Below are positions 18,389 through 27,397 of a stretch of DNA of 64,000 nt, piece after piece; position 1 is the first letter of the stretch; the number at the start of each line of letters is the position of its first letter. The stretch is from CAG-632 sp963626805 (GTDB lineage Bacteria; Bacillota; Clostridia; Lachnospirales; Lachnospiraceae), in assembly GCA_963626805.1 (NCBI GenBank), contig CAVFXS010000039.1:27668-91667 (forward strand), written 5' to 3'. Below the pieces are notes generated by a model that did not search any database, was not told the origin of the DNA, and was given only the letters and a program-made list of their open reading frames with translations. The translations under genes and the position numbers were made by a program.

Positions 18389-18417
18389 TTGCATGTCAAG
18401 TTAGCCTGTGTCATAAT
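18389..18417 (+). promoter_or_regulatory. Candidate promoter for rsuA
   Basis: TTGCAT, 17-bp spacer, CATAAT on the plus strand. An inverted repeat TCATAA-TCTT-TTATGA (18411-18426) overlaps the -10 box and could be an operator. The remaining bases to the rsuA start hold nothing else I can name. Confidence 0.4.
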
Positions 18418-18501
18418 CTTTTATGATAAAATTGTTTAAATTTACCGGTTTCTGTCAAGAATACGATAGATTTCTTATATCATTTATGAAGGAGCTAGCA
18501 G

Positions 18502-19206
18502 ATGGCACAGATTCGATTAGATAAATATCTGGCGAATGCCGGCATTGGCACCCGTAGTCAGGTAAAACAATATATAAAAAAGAAACAGGTCACTGTAAAC
18601 GGCATCCATGCAGCCTCAGGTGATCTCAAGATCGATCCGGAAAGCGATACGGTGCTTTATCAGGATGCCCCCGTCATCCGGGAGGTCTTTGTATATTATC
18701 TGTTAAATAAACCGGCCGGCTATATCAGTGCCACAGAGGATCCGGATTGTCAGACGGTTCTGGACCTGATCCGGGATACTACTCATAAGGATCTTTTTCC
18801 GGTCGGAAGACTGGACAAGGATACGGAGGGGCTTCTGCTCATTACCAATGACGGTGCCCTGGCCCACCAGCTTCTGTCCCCGCGGAAACATGTCGATAAA
18901 ACCTATTATGTAGAAATGGATACAGAGATTCCGGCTCATGCAGCAGCCACCTTTCAGGCCGGTATGGATATCGGAGATGAGAAACCGACCTTACCAGCCG
19001 ATCTGTCGATCCTGACCCCGACCAGCGCCCATCTGACAATCCAGGAGGGCCGATTCCATCAGGTCAAGCGTATGTTCCATGCCATCGGCTGTGAAGTCAC
19101 CTATCTGAAACGGATCCGAATGGGAAGTCTGGAATTGGATGATACGCTGTCTCCGGGAAACTACCGTCCGCTTACTTCGGAAGAATTATCTGCTTTGCTG
19201 CATTAA
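18502..19206 (+). CDS. rsuA: 16S rRNA pseudouridine synthase, RsuA family
   Basis: 234 residues. An N-terminal S4 RNA-binding domain (IRLDKYLANAGIGTRSQVKQ) is followed by the synthase core. The catalytic aspartate sits in PVGRLDKDTEGLLLITNDG, and the later TYYVEM and EGRFHQVKRMF motifs are typical. The family makes pseudouridine in small-subunit rRNA (position 516 in E. coli); related RluB/RluE enzymes act on 23S, so the target is not certain. The ATG follows AAGGAGCTAGCAG. The tyrA gene downstream has its own promoter. Confidence 0.9.
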   Translation: MAQIRLDKYLANAGIGTRSQVKQYIKKKQVTVNGIHAASGDLKIDPESDTVLYQDAPVIREVFVYYLLNKPAGYISATEDPDCQTVLDLIRDTTHKDLFPVGRLDKDTEGLLLITNDGALAHQLLSPRKHVDKTYYVEMDTEIPAHAAATFQAGMDIGDEKPTLPADLSILTPTSAHLTIQEGRFHQVKRMFHAIGCEVTYLKRIRMGSLELDDTLSPGNYRPLTSEELSALLH

Positions 19207-19235
19207 TTATCCATTTGCTTTATCGCATTAACGCA

Positions 19236-19264
19236 TTGACACATTGAGGCTTTTCGATTAAAAT
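19236..19264 (+). promoter_or_regulatory. Promoter of tyrA (and aroA)
   Basis: A perfect TTGACA (19236-19241), 17-bp spacer, TAAAAT (19259-19264). Transcription should begin near 19271, about 23 bases before tyrA. Confidence 0.85.
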
Positions 19265-19293
19265 GCTAATCATATGAAAGGACGGGTCTTATT

Positions 19294-20400
19294 ATGCATA
19301 CATCTCAACCGTTTACAATTGGATTTATCGGTCTTGGACTGATCGGTGGCTCGATTGCCAAGTCGATTCGACGAATCTTTCCGGATTACCGGATCCTTGC
19401 TTATGATGTAGATACCGCAGCACTGGAAGAAGCCGTAGCGGATGGCACAGTTCATATCGCACTTTCCGCAATTGATAAACAGATTGCCGACTGCAGCTAT
19501 ATCTTTCTGTGTGCACCGGTTCATTATAATATTGAGTATCTTCCTTTATTAAAGAGATACATGAAGCCGGACTGTATCCTGACAGACGTCGGAAGTGTCA
19601 AGACCGATATTTATCAGGCAGTTCTGGATCAGCAGCTTTCGGATGTATTTATCGGCGGCCATCCGATGGTCGGTTCCGAACGCTCCGGCTACAGTGCCGC
19701 CCATGATCATCTGGTTGAGAATGCATATTATTTTATCACCCCGTCTTCCACTGTTTCACAGGAAAAGATCAATGAATTCAGTACCTTTATTGAAGATCTG
19801 GGTGCCATTACGATCATTTATTCTCCGGCCCGGCATGATCAAACAACTGCATACATCAGCCACATCCCGCATATTATTGCCTCCGAGCTTGTAAATCTGG
19901 TCCGGGACAATGATGATGCCAAGGGCATGAACCGTCAGCTTGCCGCCGGTGGCTTTAAGGACATTACCAGAATTGCTTCCTCTAACCCGGTAATCTGGGA
20001 GCATATTCTTTTAAGCAATTCTGCGAATATTATTGCCGGTCTGGAGGAATACAAGGATGATCTGCAGCAAATGATCGATGCCATCCATAAACGGGATGTT
20101 TCCTACATTCACCAGTTTTTCGAACGTGCCCGCGAATACCGGGATTCCATCCCGAACAATGCAACCGGTGTCATCCGGATGAATTATGAGATCTTCGCTG
20201 ATATTCCGGACGAAGCGGGTGCCATTGAAGGTGTCCTTCATAACATAAGCACTGCCGGTATCAGCATTAAGAATCTGGGCATCTCCCACAACCGGGAGGA
20301 TGAAGAGGGTGTATTGCGTCTGTCCTTTTACCGGAAGGAGGATGCATCCGGAGCTGCTAAGCTGCTCAGGACCAATGGATACACGATCTATGAGCATTAA
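19294..20400 (+). CDS. tyrA: Prephenate dehydrogenase with C-terminal ACT domain
   Basis: Oxidative decarboxylation of prephenate to 4-hydroxyphenylpyruvate for tyrosine. The N-terminal Rossmann motif GFIGLGLIGGSIAKS and the catalytic-region motifs (IGGHPMVGSERSGY, HDQTTAYISHIPHI) are present. Residues about 295-368 form an ACT domain (FADIPDEAGAIEGVL), the usual site of tyrosine feedback. At 368 residues it is the normal length for Firmicutes. The ATG follows AAAGGACGGG. aroA follows 104 bp later in the same direction, making a small aromatic amino acid unit. Confidence 0.94.
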   Translation: MHTSQPFTIGFIGLGLIGGSIAKSIRRIFPDYRILAYDVDTAALEEAVADGTVHIALSAIDKQIADCSYIFLCAPVHYNIEYLPLLKRYMKPDCILTDVGSVKTDIYQAVLDQQLSDVFIGGHPMVGSERSGYSAAHDHLVENAYYFITPSSTVSQEKINEFSTFIEDLGAITIIYSPARHDQTTAYISHIPHIIASELVNLVRDNDDAKGMNRQLAAGGFKDITRIASSNPVIWEHILLSNSANIIAGLEEYKDDLQQMIDAIHKRDVSYIHQFFERAREYRDSIPNNATGVIRMNYEIFADIPDEAGAIEGVLHNISTAGISIKNLGISHNREDEEGVLRLSFYRKEDASGAAKLLRTNGYTIYEH

Positions 20401-20504
20401 GCCTGCATACGGAATATCCGGTCTTCGCTTGCTTTTTTCTCTGATTTATACCATACTATGATTTGGAATTATTTACGATTACATGACTAAAGGAGCTTAT
20501 ACTT

Positions 20505-21779
20505 ATGATATTTACCAGAAAACAATCCTTACATGGATACTTGACAGTACCCGGCGATAAATCGATCTCCCACCGCAGCATTATGCTGGGAGCCCTCGCA
20601 GAGGGAACGACCGAGGTGCACGGTTTCCTTCAGGGTGCAGATTGTTTATCTTCTATCTCCTGCTTTGAAAAGATGGGCGTACAGATTGAGAATCAGGGAG
20701 ACATTGTACGGATTCACGGTCTTGGTCTCCATAATCTACAGGCACCGTCCGGAACTCTGGATGTCGGTAACAGCGGAACCACGACCCGGCTTATGTCCGG
20801 CATTTTAGCTGCCCAGTCCTTTACCAGTCTGGTAGACGGCGATGCTTCCATTCGCAAGCGTCCAATGAAACGGATCATCACTCCGCTTACCCAGATGGGT
20901 GCTTCCATTACCAGCCTGAATCAGAATGACTGTGCACCACTCCGGATCGAGGGCAGTCCACTACACGGGATCCATTATCAGTCACCGGTCGCTTCGGCTC
21001 AGGTAAAGTCCGCAATTCTTCTTGCAGGTCTCTATGCCGATGGCGAGACCAGTGTTACAGAACCATATGTTTCCAGAAATCATACAGAGCTGATGTTTGA
21101 ATCCTTTGGTGTTCCTGTCCATTGTGAAGGCACGACCGTTACGATCCGGCCGGTTCATTCGCTGAAGGCCCAGAAAATTCTGGTACCGGGAGACATCTCT
21201 TCTGCCGCTTATTTTCTGGTAGCCGGACTGATCACACCGAACTCGGAGCTTGTCATTCGGAATGTCGGAATCAATCCGACCCGGGATGGCATTCTGGATG
21301 TCTGTCGTGCCATGGGGGCGGACATTACACTCGAACACGTGTCGGATGCTATCGGCGAACCGACGGCGGATATCCGGGTACGCACCAGTGCTCTGCACAG
21401 TACCGTAATTGAAGGTGCCGTGATTCCAAAGCTGATCGATGAGCTGCCGATCATTGCCGTTCTTGCCTGCTTCGCAGAAGGCACAACCGTGATCCGGGAT
21501 GCTCAGGAATTAAAGGTAAAGGAATCCAACCGGATCGATGTTATGGTACATAACCTCTCTGCCATGGGGGCGGATATTGAGGCAACCGAAGACGGCATGA
21601 TCATTCATGGCGGTAAGCCACTGCATGGTGCTGTCATCGACAGCAGCTTAGATCACCGGATCGCCATGAGCTTTGCCATTGCCGGCATGAACGCAGATGG
21701 AGAAACCGAGATTCAGGGAGCGGAATGTGTCAATATCTCCTATCCTAACTTCTACTCTGACCTGGAGCACCTGCTCTAA
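20505..21779 (+). CDS. aroA: 3-phosphoshikimate 1-carboxyvinyltransferase (EPSP synthase)
   Basis: Shikimate pathway enzyme that joins PEP to shikimate-3-phosphate. 424 residues with GDKSISHRSIMLGALAEG, the PEP loop DVGNSGTTTRLMSG, RKRPMKR, and a late LKVKESNRIDVM and DHRIAMSFAIAG. The loop has the ordinary Gly rather than the Ala found in some glyphosate-tolerant class II forms. The ATG follows AAAGGAG. It is probably co-transcribed with tyrA and ends at a terminator. Confidence 0.95.
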   Translation: MIFTRKQSLHGYLTVPGDKSISHRSIMLGALAEGTTEVHGFLQGADCLSSISCFEKMGVQIENQGDIVRIHGLGLHNLQAPSGTLDVGNSGTTTRLMSGILAAQSFTSLVDGDASIRKRPMKRIITPLTQMGASITSLNQNDCAPLRIEGSPLHGIHYQSPVASAQVKSAILLAGLYADGETSVTEPYVSRNHTELMFESFGVPVHCEGTTVTIRPVHSLKAQKILVPGDISSAAYFLVAGLITPNSELVIRNVGINPTRDGILDVCRAMGADITLEHVSDAIGEPTADIRVRTSALHSTVIEGAVIPKLIDELPIIAVLACFAEGTTVIRDAQELKVKESNRIDVMVHNLSAMGADIEATEDGMIIHGGKPLHGAVIDSSLDHRIAMSFAIAGMNADGETEIQGAECVNISYPNFYSDLEHLL

Positions 21780-21852
21780 GCCGCAGGATTTGAATCCGGC
21801 GTGATTTAAATATCACATGATTGGAACATAACATGGTTTTATTTAAAACCGG

Positions 21853-21905
21853 AAAAAGGTGATTATCCAAACGAAAGCTTCGTCGGGACGATCACCTTTT
21901 TATGT
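21853..21905 (+). terminator. Intrinsic terminator after aroA
   Basis: AAAAAGGTGAT (21853-21863) pairs with ATCACCTTTTT (21891-21901), and a small inner stem-loop (ACGAAAGCTTCGT) caps it. The flanking runs could also stop minus-strand transcription from the small gene at 21915. Confidence 0.8.
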
Positions 21906-21914
21906 TGCTTTATT

Positions 21915-22112
21915 TTATTGAAACTTATCTCTCTGTACACGTACCCGGTTAAAATGCTCCACCAGATATGCCACATCTTCCTGCCTATGGCTGATATTGG
22001 GGACGGATAACACTTCCTCTCCCTGTTCATTCACCGCCCGAAGTCCATAACTGGTAAGTTGCCTGTCTTCTTCCTGCGTATTGTTCGATACGGTTATGGC
22101 ATAACGAATCAT
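21915..22112 (-). CDS. Small protein, DUF6514-like, unknown function
   Basis: A 65-residue soluble protein beginning MIRYAITVSNNTQEED and containing YGLRAVNEQGEEVLSVPNIS, followed by an amphipathic helix with VAYLVEHFN. It resembles clostridial DUF6514 proteins, but I am not certain. The ATG at 22112 lies 9 bases after GGAG; the in-frame upstream ATG at 22178 would place the promoter-like palindrome inside the gene. No function can be assigned. It is downstream of queA but probably has its own promoter. Confidence 0.55.
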   Translation of the reverse strand: MIRYAITVSNNTQEEDRQLTSYGLRAVNEQGEEVLSVPNISHRQEDVAYLVEHFNRVRVQRDKFQ

Positions 22113-22140
22113 GGTGTTCAGCTCCTTCACTCCTTTGTCT

Positions 22141-22155
22141 GTACAATTATTGTAC
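22141..22155. promoter_or_regulatory. 15-bp palindrome upstream of the DUF6514-like gene
   Basis: GTACAAT-T-ATTGTAC is a perfect 7-1-7 inverted repeat 29 bp before the start codon. The 7-1-7 layout recalls Fur/PerR-family boxes (5 of 7 bases per arm match TTATAAT). A minus-strand TACAAT in the left arm may double as a -10 box. Confidence 0.45.
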
Positions 22156-22235
22156 CTTGAATGAACCTGAAATCCCATGGTTAGTCTTCGTATTTTTTCG
22201 ACTCGGTTATCACTTTCTTGCAGGATGATCCGCTT

Positions 22236-23264
22236 CTAAAGGATCAGCATAGCATCACCAAAACTGAAAAATCGATATTTTTCTTCAACTGCAGTCTCAT
22301 AGGCATGAAGAATCGTCTCCCGGTCTGCCAATGCAGATACCAGCATGATCAGCGTGGATTCCGGCAGATGGAAATTCGTGATCAGACAATCAACCGCCTT
22401 AAACTGATATCCCGGATAGATAAAGATATCCGTCCATCCGCTCTTTACCGGAATATGGCCATCCGGTTCCGCAACCGTCTCCAGAGTTCTGGTACTGGTC
22501 GTTCCAACCGAAATGACTCTGCCGCCATTTGCTTTCGTTTCATTAATAATATTTGCCGCTTCTTCATCTACAATATAAAACTCCGAATGCATATGATGAT
22601 CCAGTACGTTCTCTTCCTTTACCGGACGGAAGGTTCCAAGTCCGACATGCAGGGTTACCTTTGCGATCCGGACACCCTTATCCTGAATCTTTTGTAACAA
22701 TTCTTCTGTAAAATGCAGGCCGGCTGTCGGTGCGGCTGCAGAGCCGTCATACTTCGCATAGACCGTCTGATACCGGTTCTTGTCCTGCAGCTGATGTGTA
22801 ATATATGGCGGTAACGGCATCTGTCCGAGCTGATCTAAAATCTCCTCAAAGATTCCGTCATACTCGAACCGGATCAACCGGTTTCCTTCCTCTACAACAT
22901 CGATCACTTCTCCGACTAACAGTCCGTCACCAAAGCTGATCCTGGCTCCGACCCTGGCCTTTTTGCCTGGCTTCACCAGCGTTTCCCATACCTTTTCTTC
23001 TTTCCGCTTCAAAAGCAGAACCTCAATGGATGCTCCGGTTTCCTCCTTCACACCCATTAATCTGGCTGGAATTACCTTGGTGTTATTAACTACCAGGCAA
23101 TCGCCCGGATTCAGATAATCAATCACGTCATAAAAATGCTTATGCTCCAGCTCACCGGTCTCCCGATGCAGAACCATCAACCGGGAATTATCCCGTTTTT
23201 CCAGAGGATCCTGTGCGATCAGTTCCTCCGGAAGATTATAGTTAAAATCACTTAATTTTATCAT
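22236..23264 (-). CDS. queA: S-adenosylmethionine:tRNA ribosyltransferase-isomerase
   Basis: Transfers and rearranges the ribose of SAM onto preQ1 in tRNA, giving epoxyqueuosine. 342 residues, the family norm. It begins with LSDFNYNLPEELIAQDPLEKRD and shows NTKVIPARL, APTAGLHFTEELL, HVGLGTFRPV and ITNFHLPESTLIML. The preQ0-forming genes queD, queE and queC lie some 20 kb away in the same window; tgt is not seen. It starts 10 bp after pheT ends and may be transcribed from the phe T-box promoter. Confidence 0.96.
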   Translation of the reverse strand: MIKLSDFNYNLPEELIAQDPLEKRDNSRLMVLHRETGELEHKHFYDVIDYLNPGDCLVVNNTKVIPARLMGVKEETGASIEVLLLKRKEEKVWETLVKPGKKARVGARISFGDGLLVGEVIDVVEEGNRLIRFEYDGIFEEILDQLGQMPLPPYITHQLQDKNRYQTVYAKYDGSAAAPTAGLHFTEELLQKIQDKGVRIAKVTLHVGLGTFRPVKEENVLDHHMHSEFYIVDEEAANIINETKANGGRVISVGTTSTRTLETVAEPDGHIPVKSGWTDIFIYPGYQFKAVDCLITNFHLPESTLIMLVSALADRETILHAYETAVEEKYRFFSFGDAMLIL

Positions 23265-23273
23265 GATCCGTTA

Positions 23274-25703
23274 CTAGCCTCTCAGTTCAATTCCCAGCTT
23301 CTGCAGACCTGCTATGATCTTGTCGGTAATTGCATTGACCTCGCTGGCCTCCAGATTCCGATCCTTTGCACGGAAGGTCATGGTATATGCAACAGACTTC
23401 TTGCCTCTGCCTACCTGTTCACCCTCATATACATCAAAGAGCTCGTAGTTCTCCAACAGGCTGCCACCGTACTTCTTAATAACCTCTTCTACCTGTCCTA
23501 CAAAGATATCCTTGCTCATAACCATACTTAAATCTCTGGTACTTGCAGGGAATTTGGCAATACCCTCATACTTCCGGTCAAAGCTTGCAAGTGCAGTCAG
23601 CTTCGGAAGATCTATAACTGCTACATAGACCTCACCCTTCATGTTGTAGTTATCTACTACCTCCGGATGTAACTGTCCGATATAGCCGATCACATCCTCA
23701 CCATTCTGAATGGCAGCCTGACGACCCGGATGCAGGAATGGATAACCACCCTTTGGATTATAGGTAAATGCATGATGCAGACCCAGCTTTTCAAATAATT
23801 CCTCCAGCACACCCTTCATATTGAAGAAGTCGCACTGGCCATACATACCGAGTGTCAGCATCTTACGCTCCTCCGGCAGCTCTGTTAACGGAAGCTGCTT
23901 TGGAAGATAAATGTTTCCGATCTCATATAATCTGGCATCCTTATTTCTACGGTTAAAGTTCGTTGCCAGAGAGGTGATCATACCATTCAGGGAAATGGTT
24001 CTCATGATAGAGAAATCCTCGCCTAACGGATTTGAGATCACAATTGCCTTACGAATATCGGAATCCTGTGGAATTAAAAGCTTATCATAGACCTTCGGAC
24101 TCTCGAAGGAATAGGTCATACCACCGGAAAATCCGTTGTTTTCACATACATCTCTTGCCACATCTTCTACCAGCATATGGAACTGCTTCTTACCAACCGT
24201 TGCCTCGCCACGTGGGAGCGTTGCAGGCAGCTTATCATAGCCGTATAACCGTGCTACCTCCTCTGCCAGATCAGCCATACAATGCAGATCCTGACGGAAG
24301 GTCGGGATTGTCAGCTCATTGGTATTCATATCATAGGAAAGTCCCAGACGCTCAAAATACTGGAGCATTAACTCCTCCGGAATCTCCATACCAAGCAGGT
24401 GATTCATCTTCGCCGGCTCAAACGGAAGCTTCCATGGCTCTACCGGATCCGGATAAATATCGATCACACCTTCTACTACTTCACCACAGCCAAGCTCCTC
24501 AATCAGCTGGCAGGCACGATTGATCGCTTCTAATGCCAGATTCGGATCCAGACCCTTTTCAAACTTGGCAGATGCATCGGTACGCATACCGATTCTCTTT
24601 GACGATAACCGGATATTGGTTCCATCGAAGCAGGCTGCCTCAAACAGCAGGGTAGAAATATGATCCGTTACCATGGAATTCTCACCACCCATAATACCTG
24701 CAATACCGATCTCCTTCTCGCCATCACAGATCATCAGTACATTGGAATCCAGATTCCGCTCCTGACCATCCAGAGTTACGAACTTATCTCCATCCTTTGC
24801 CCGCTTAACAATGATCTTGTGATCTGCGATCGTATCCAGATCATATGCGTGCATTGGCTGACCGTATTCCTCCATCACATAATTGGTAATATCTACCAGA
24901 TTATTGATCGAACGGATTCCCTGCGATGCCAGACGCTCCCGCATCCACTTCGGGGACGGACCGATCTTTAAATTCTTTACAACTCTTGCACAGTATCTCG
25001 GACATAAGTCAGTAGCTTCCACTTCAACGGATGCATAATTGGTTACATCGCCGCCCTTTACGGTTCCCGGTACGATCGGTGGATGGAATGCCAGTCCATA
25101 GGTTGCTGCTGCTTCTCTCGCCATACCGATCATGCTGAAGCAGTCTACACGGTTGGATGTAATCTCATATTCTACTACCGCATCATGAAGTCCGAGTGCC
25201 TCGATCGCATCATCACCCGGCTTTACTCCGGACTCCTCCGGGAATACATAGACACCGTTTTCCGGTGCTTCCGGATATAAGTCTCTGCTGGAACCGAGCT
25301 CTTCAATGGCACACATCATACCATAGGATTCTACGCCTCTTAATTTTCCTTTCTTGATCTTAATTCCATTTTCCGGCAACGGACCGCCATCATGACCGCC
25401 TGCTACCTTACCACCGTCTAATACAGTTGGAACCAGATCTCCTTCCTTTACATTCGGAGCGCCTGTTACGATCTGTAACGGAGCATCCTCTCCGATATTT
25501 ACCTGACAGATGATCAGCTTGTCTGCATCCGGATGTTTCTCGATCTTCTCGATCTTACCGACTACGATCTTCTCCAGGTTCTTATCCTTCTTCTCATAGC
25601 CTTCTACATGAGAACCGGATAATGTGATTGCATCTACAAATTCTTCGACCGGTGCTTTTAAATCCGGTACATATACCTTTAACCAGGACATTGGTGTATT
25701 CAT
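23274..25703 (-). CDS. pheT: Phenylalanyl-tRNA synthetase beta subunit
   Basis: 809 residues, full-length bacterial form. An N-terminal tRNA-binding OB fold (about 40-150, KIEKHPDADKLIICQVNIG), B3/4 editing domain (CPRYCARVVKNLKIGPSP), B5 domain, core fold, and a C-terminal ferredoxin-like anticodon-binding domain (KFPASTRDLSMVMSKDI). It works as an alpha2-beta2 complex with PheS. The ATG follows GGAGGTTAAGTAGA and lies 57 bp after pheS, within the same T-box-controlled transcript. Confidence 0.97.
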   Translation of the reverse strand: MNTPMSWLKVYVPDLKAPVEEFVDAITLSGSHVEGYEKKDKNLEKIVVGKIEKIEKHPDADKLIICQVNIGEDAPLQIVTGAPNVKEGDLVPTVLDGGKVAGGHDGGPLPENGIKIKKGKLRGVESYGMMCAIEELGSSRDLYPEAPENGVYVFPEESGVKPGDDAIEALGLHDAVVEYEITSNRVDCFSMIGMAREAAATYGLAFHPPIVPGTVKGGDVTNYASVEVEATDLCPRYCARVVKNLKIGPSPKWMRERLASQGIRSINNLVDITNYVMEEYGQPMHAYDLDTIADHKIIVKRAKDGDKFVTLDGQERNLDSNVLMICDGEKEIGIAGIMGGENSMVTDHISTLLFEAACFDGTNIRLSSKRIGMRTDASAKFEKGLDPNLALEAINRACQLIEELGCGEVVEGVIDIYPDPVEPWKLPFEPAKMNHLLGMEIPEELMLQYFERLGLSYDMNTNELTIPTFRQDLHCMADLAEEVARLYGYDKLPATLPRGEATVGKKQFHMLVEDVARDVCENNGFSGGMTYSFESPKVYDKLLIPQDSDIRKAIVISNPLGEDFSIMRTISLNGMITSLATNFNRRNKDARLYEIGNIYLPKQLPLTELPEERKMLTLGMYGQCDFFNMKGVLEELFEKLGLHHAFTYNPKGGYPFLHPGRQAAIQNGEDVIGYIGQLHPEVVDNYNMKGEVYVAVIDLPKLTALASFDRKYEGIAKFPASTRDLSMVMSKDIFVGQVEEVIKKYGGSLLENYELFDVYEGEQVGRGKKSVAYTMTFRAKDRNLEASEVNAITDKIIAGLQKLGIELRG

Positions 25704-25760
25704 TCTACTTAACCTCCATAAACTCTCAACCGCTGATTGCGTTGCTTTATACCGTTTCTG

Positions 25761-26780
25761 TTAGAACTGCTTTAAGAACCGCATATCGTTCTCATATAAT
25801 AACCGCATATCATCAATCTCATATTTCAACAGTGCAACTCGCTCCAGTCCGATACCAAACGCAAAGCCTGAATATTCTTCCGGATCAATTCCGCAGTCTT
25901 TTAATACCTTCGGATGAACCATACCGCAGCCCAGTATTTCAATCCAGCCACTGCCCTTACACATCCGGCAACCCTTACCGCCACACTTGAAGCAGCTGAC
26001 ATCCACCTCCGCACTTGGCTCTGTAAATGGGAAATGATGTGGACGAAGCTTAACCTTGGTATCCGGTCCGAAGAACTCCCTTGCAAACTGCTCCAGGGTT
26101 CCCTTCAGATCTGCAAAGGTGATTCCCTTATCCACAACCAGTCCCTCTACCTGATGGAAGGATGGTGAATGTGTGGCATCTACTTCATCTGCACGGAATA
26201 CACGTCCCGGTGCGATAATACGGATTGGCATTCTGCCTGTCTCCATCACACGCGCCTGTACCGGGGAAGTCTGGGTACGAAGCAGAATATCCTTGGTAAT
26301 ATAGAAGGTATCCTGCTCATCCTTTGCCGGATGATTGGCCGGGATGTTTAACAGTTCAAAATTATAATGATCATATTCTACTTCCGGACCTTCTACGATC
26401 TCGTATCCCATACCGACGAATACCCGCTCCAGCTCTTCGAGTGCGATCTGGTTCGGATGACGATGGCCCTTCATATGCATCGTTCCCGGAAGTGTTACAT
26501 CGATGACCTCATTCTTCATCTTCTCTTCCCGAATCCTCTTAGCGATCTCTTTCTTTACATTCTCAAGCTTCTCTTCGATCGCGGTTCTGGTATCGTTGAC
26601 CATCTGACCAACCTTCGGACGATCCTCCGGTGCAACATCCTTCATGCCTTTTAATACCTGTGTCAATTCACCTTTTTTACCTAATACGTTGACCTTGATG
26701 TCATTCAATGCATCGAGGTCGTTTGCTGCTTCAATTTTCGCTAATGCTTCTTCTCGAATTGCCTGCAGTTTCTCTTTCAT
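25761..26780 (-). CDS. pheS: Phenylalanyl-tRNA synthetase alpha subunit
   Basis: Catalytic subunit that activates phenylalanine and charges tRNA-Phe. 339 residues: an N-terminal coiled coil, then class II motifs (RTQTSPVQARVM, FRADEVDATHSPSFHQ, and motif 3 GFAFGIGLERVALLKY) with the Phe-pocket region. Two adjacent ATGs exist; the second (26780) has the better 7-base spacing from AGGAGG. A T-box leader lies upstream, with a GC-rich repeat region of about 300 bp between the T-box terminator and this gene. Confidence 0.97.
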   Translation of the reverse strand: MKEKLQAIREEALAKIEAANDLDALNDIKVNVLGKKGELTQVLKGMKDVAPEDRPKVGQMVNDTRTAIEEKLENVKKEIAKRIREEKMKNEVIDVTLPGTMHMKGHRHPNQIALEELERVFVGMGYEIVEGPEVEYDHYNFELLNIPANHPAKDEQDTFYITKDILLRTQTSPVQARVMETGRMPIRIIAPGRVFRADEVDATHSPSFHQVEGLVVDKGITFADLKGTLEQFAREFFGPDTKVKLRPHHFPFTEPSAEVDVSCFKCGGKGCRMCKGSGWIEILGCGMVHPKVLKDCGIDPEEYSGFAFGIGLERVALLKYEIDDMRLLYENDMRFLKQF

Positions 26781-26828
26781 CATTCTTCCTCCTGAAAATC
26801 ATTCATATATGTTAGGGGTGAGTGGAGC

Positions 26829-26950
26829 GCCTTTCCACGCATTGCGGCGATGCCCGCACCTCGCCTGACGGCTCGGTGTCGGACGTGTTGTCGTGCCTTT
26901 CCACGCATTGCGGCGATGTTCGCACCTCGCCTGACGGCTCGGTGTCGGAC
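26829..26950. repeat. GC-rich 56-bp tandem repeat, two copies
   Basis: Copy 1 (26829-26884) and copy 2 (26895-26950) differ at only two bases and are separated by 10 bp, a period of 66 bp. The unit is about 70 percent GC, far above its surroundings. It lies between the pheS leader terminator and the pheS ribosome site. Small reading frames pass through it on both strands but none has gene-like context. Confidence 0.9.
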
Positions 26951-26957
26951 ATTCGCC

Positions 26958-27030
26958 GGATACGAATGCTTCCGCATCCGTATCCACACCCACAATCTGA
27001 CGCATCGGCAAGTAAACTTGCCATACGTCA
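26958..27030. repeat. Two strong hairpins beside the tandem repeat
   Basis: GGATACGAATGC pairs with GCATCCGTATCC around TTCC (26958-26985, one mismatch). TGACG...GGCAAGT pairs with ACTTGCC...CGTCA around AA (26998-27030). Together with the 56-bp repeats they form a structured, GC-rich insert in the pheS leader. Confidence 0.7.
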
Positions 27031-27081
27031 TCTTATGTGTGTTCCCAATGCGTTTCTTCGTGCCCGGCTCATCGTTTACGC

Positions 27082-27343
27082 AAAAGAAGCCCGTCCCTGA
27101 AAGGGACGAGCTTATGATCGCGGTACCACCCTGTTTCCCATGACAGTCTGCCATGGACACTTGATAATGTATAACGCCATTAACCGTTTCACCCTACTGA
27201 TATCTGACTGTACAGATCCTGTTCAGGCAAAAAGCTCCGGTGTGAAACTGAGAATCTGCTCCTTCTTCAGAGGCTTCCAGCCGATGACCTCTGTTCTCTG
27301 TCAGGGAAACATATTCCTTCCTGCACCTTCTATGCCGATAACT
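27082..27343 (-). promoter_or_regulatory. T-box leader controlling pheST (tRNA-Phe sensor)
   Basis: The hallmark T-box sequence AGGGTGGTACCGCG is at 27132-27119 (minus strand), followed by a terminator stem (AAGCTCGTCCCT pairing with AGGGACGGGCTT, 27113-27087) and a U-rich run. The UGGU bulge suits the A73 discriminator of tRNA-Phe. A UUC triplet at 27246-27244, next to a likely Stem I base (GGTG with CACC), is the best candidate specifier codon. Uncharged tRNA-Phe would favour antitermination and raise pheST expression. Confidence 0.92.
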
Positions 27344-27349
27344 GTTCTT

Positions 27350-27378
27350 ATCATAGACTTGAAATCCGGGGATGTCAA
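27350..27378 (-). promoter_or_regulatory. Promoter of the pheST T-box transcript
   Basis: TTGACA (27378-27373), 17-bp spacer, TATGAT (27355-27350) on the minus strand, about 20 bp downstream of the clpX-like stop codon. Confidence 0.88.
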
Positions 27379-27397
27379 GCCTTTTTCAACGTTTCTC

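Noticed and set aside
26829..26950. Two-copy repeat as a CRISPR array
   Set aside because: The units are 56 bp with a 10-bp spacer, not the short repeat and unique 30-40 bp spacers of CRISPR, and no cas genes are near.
26780..27160. Several overlapping open frames across the GC-rich repeat on both strands
   Set aside because: They arise from the repeat itself; none has a ribosome site or gene context, and the frames overlap the T-box leader.
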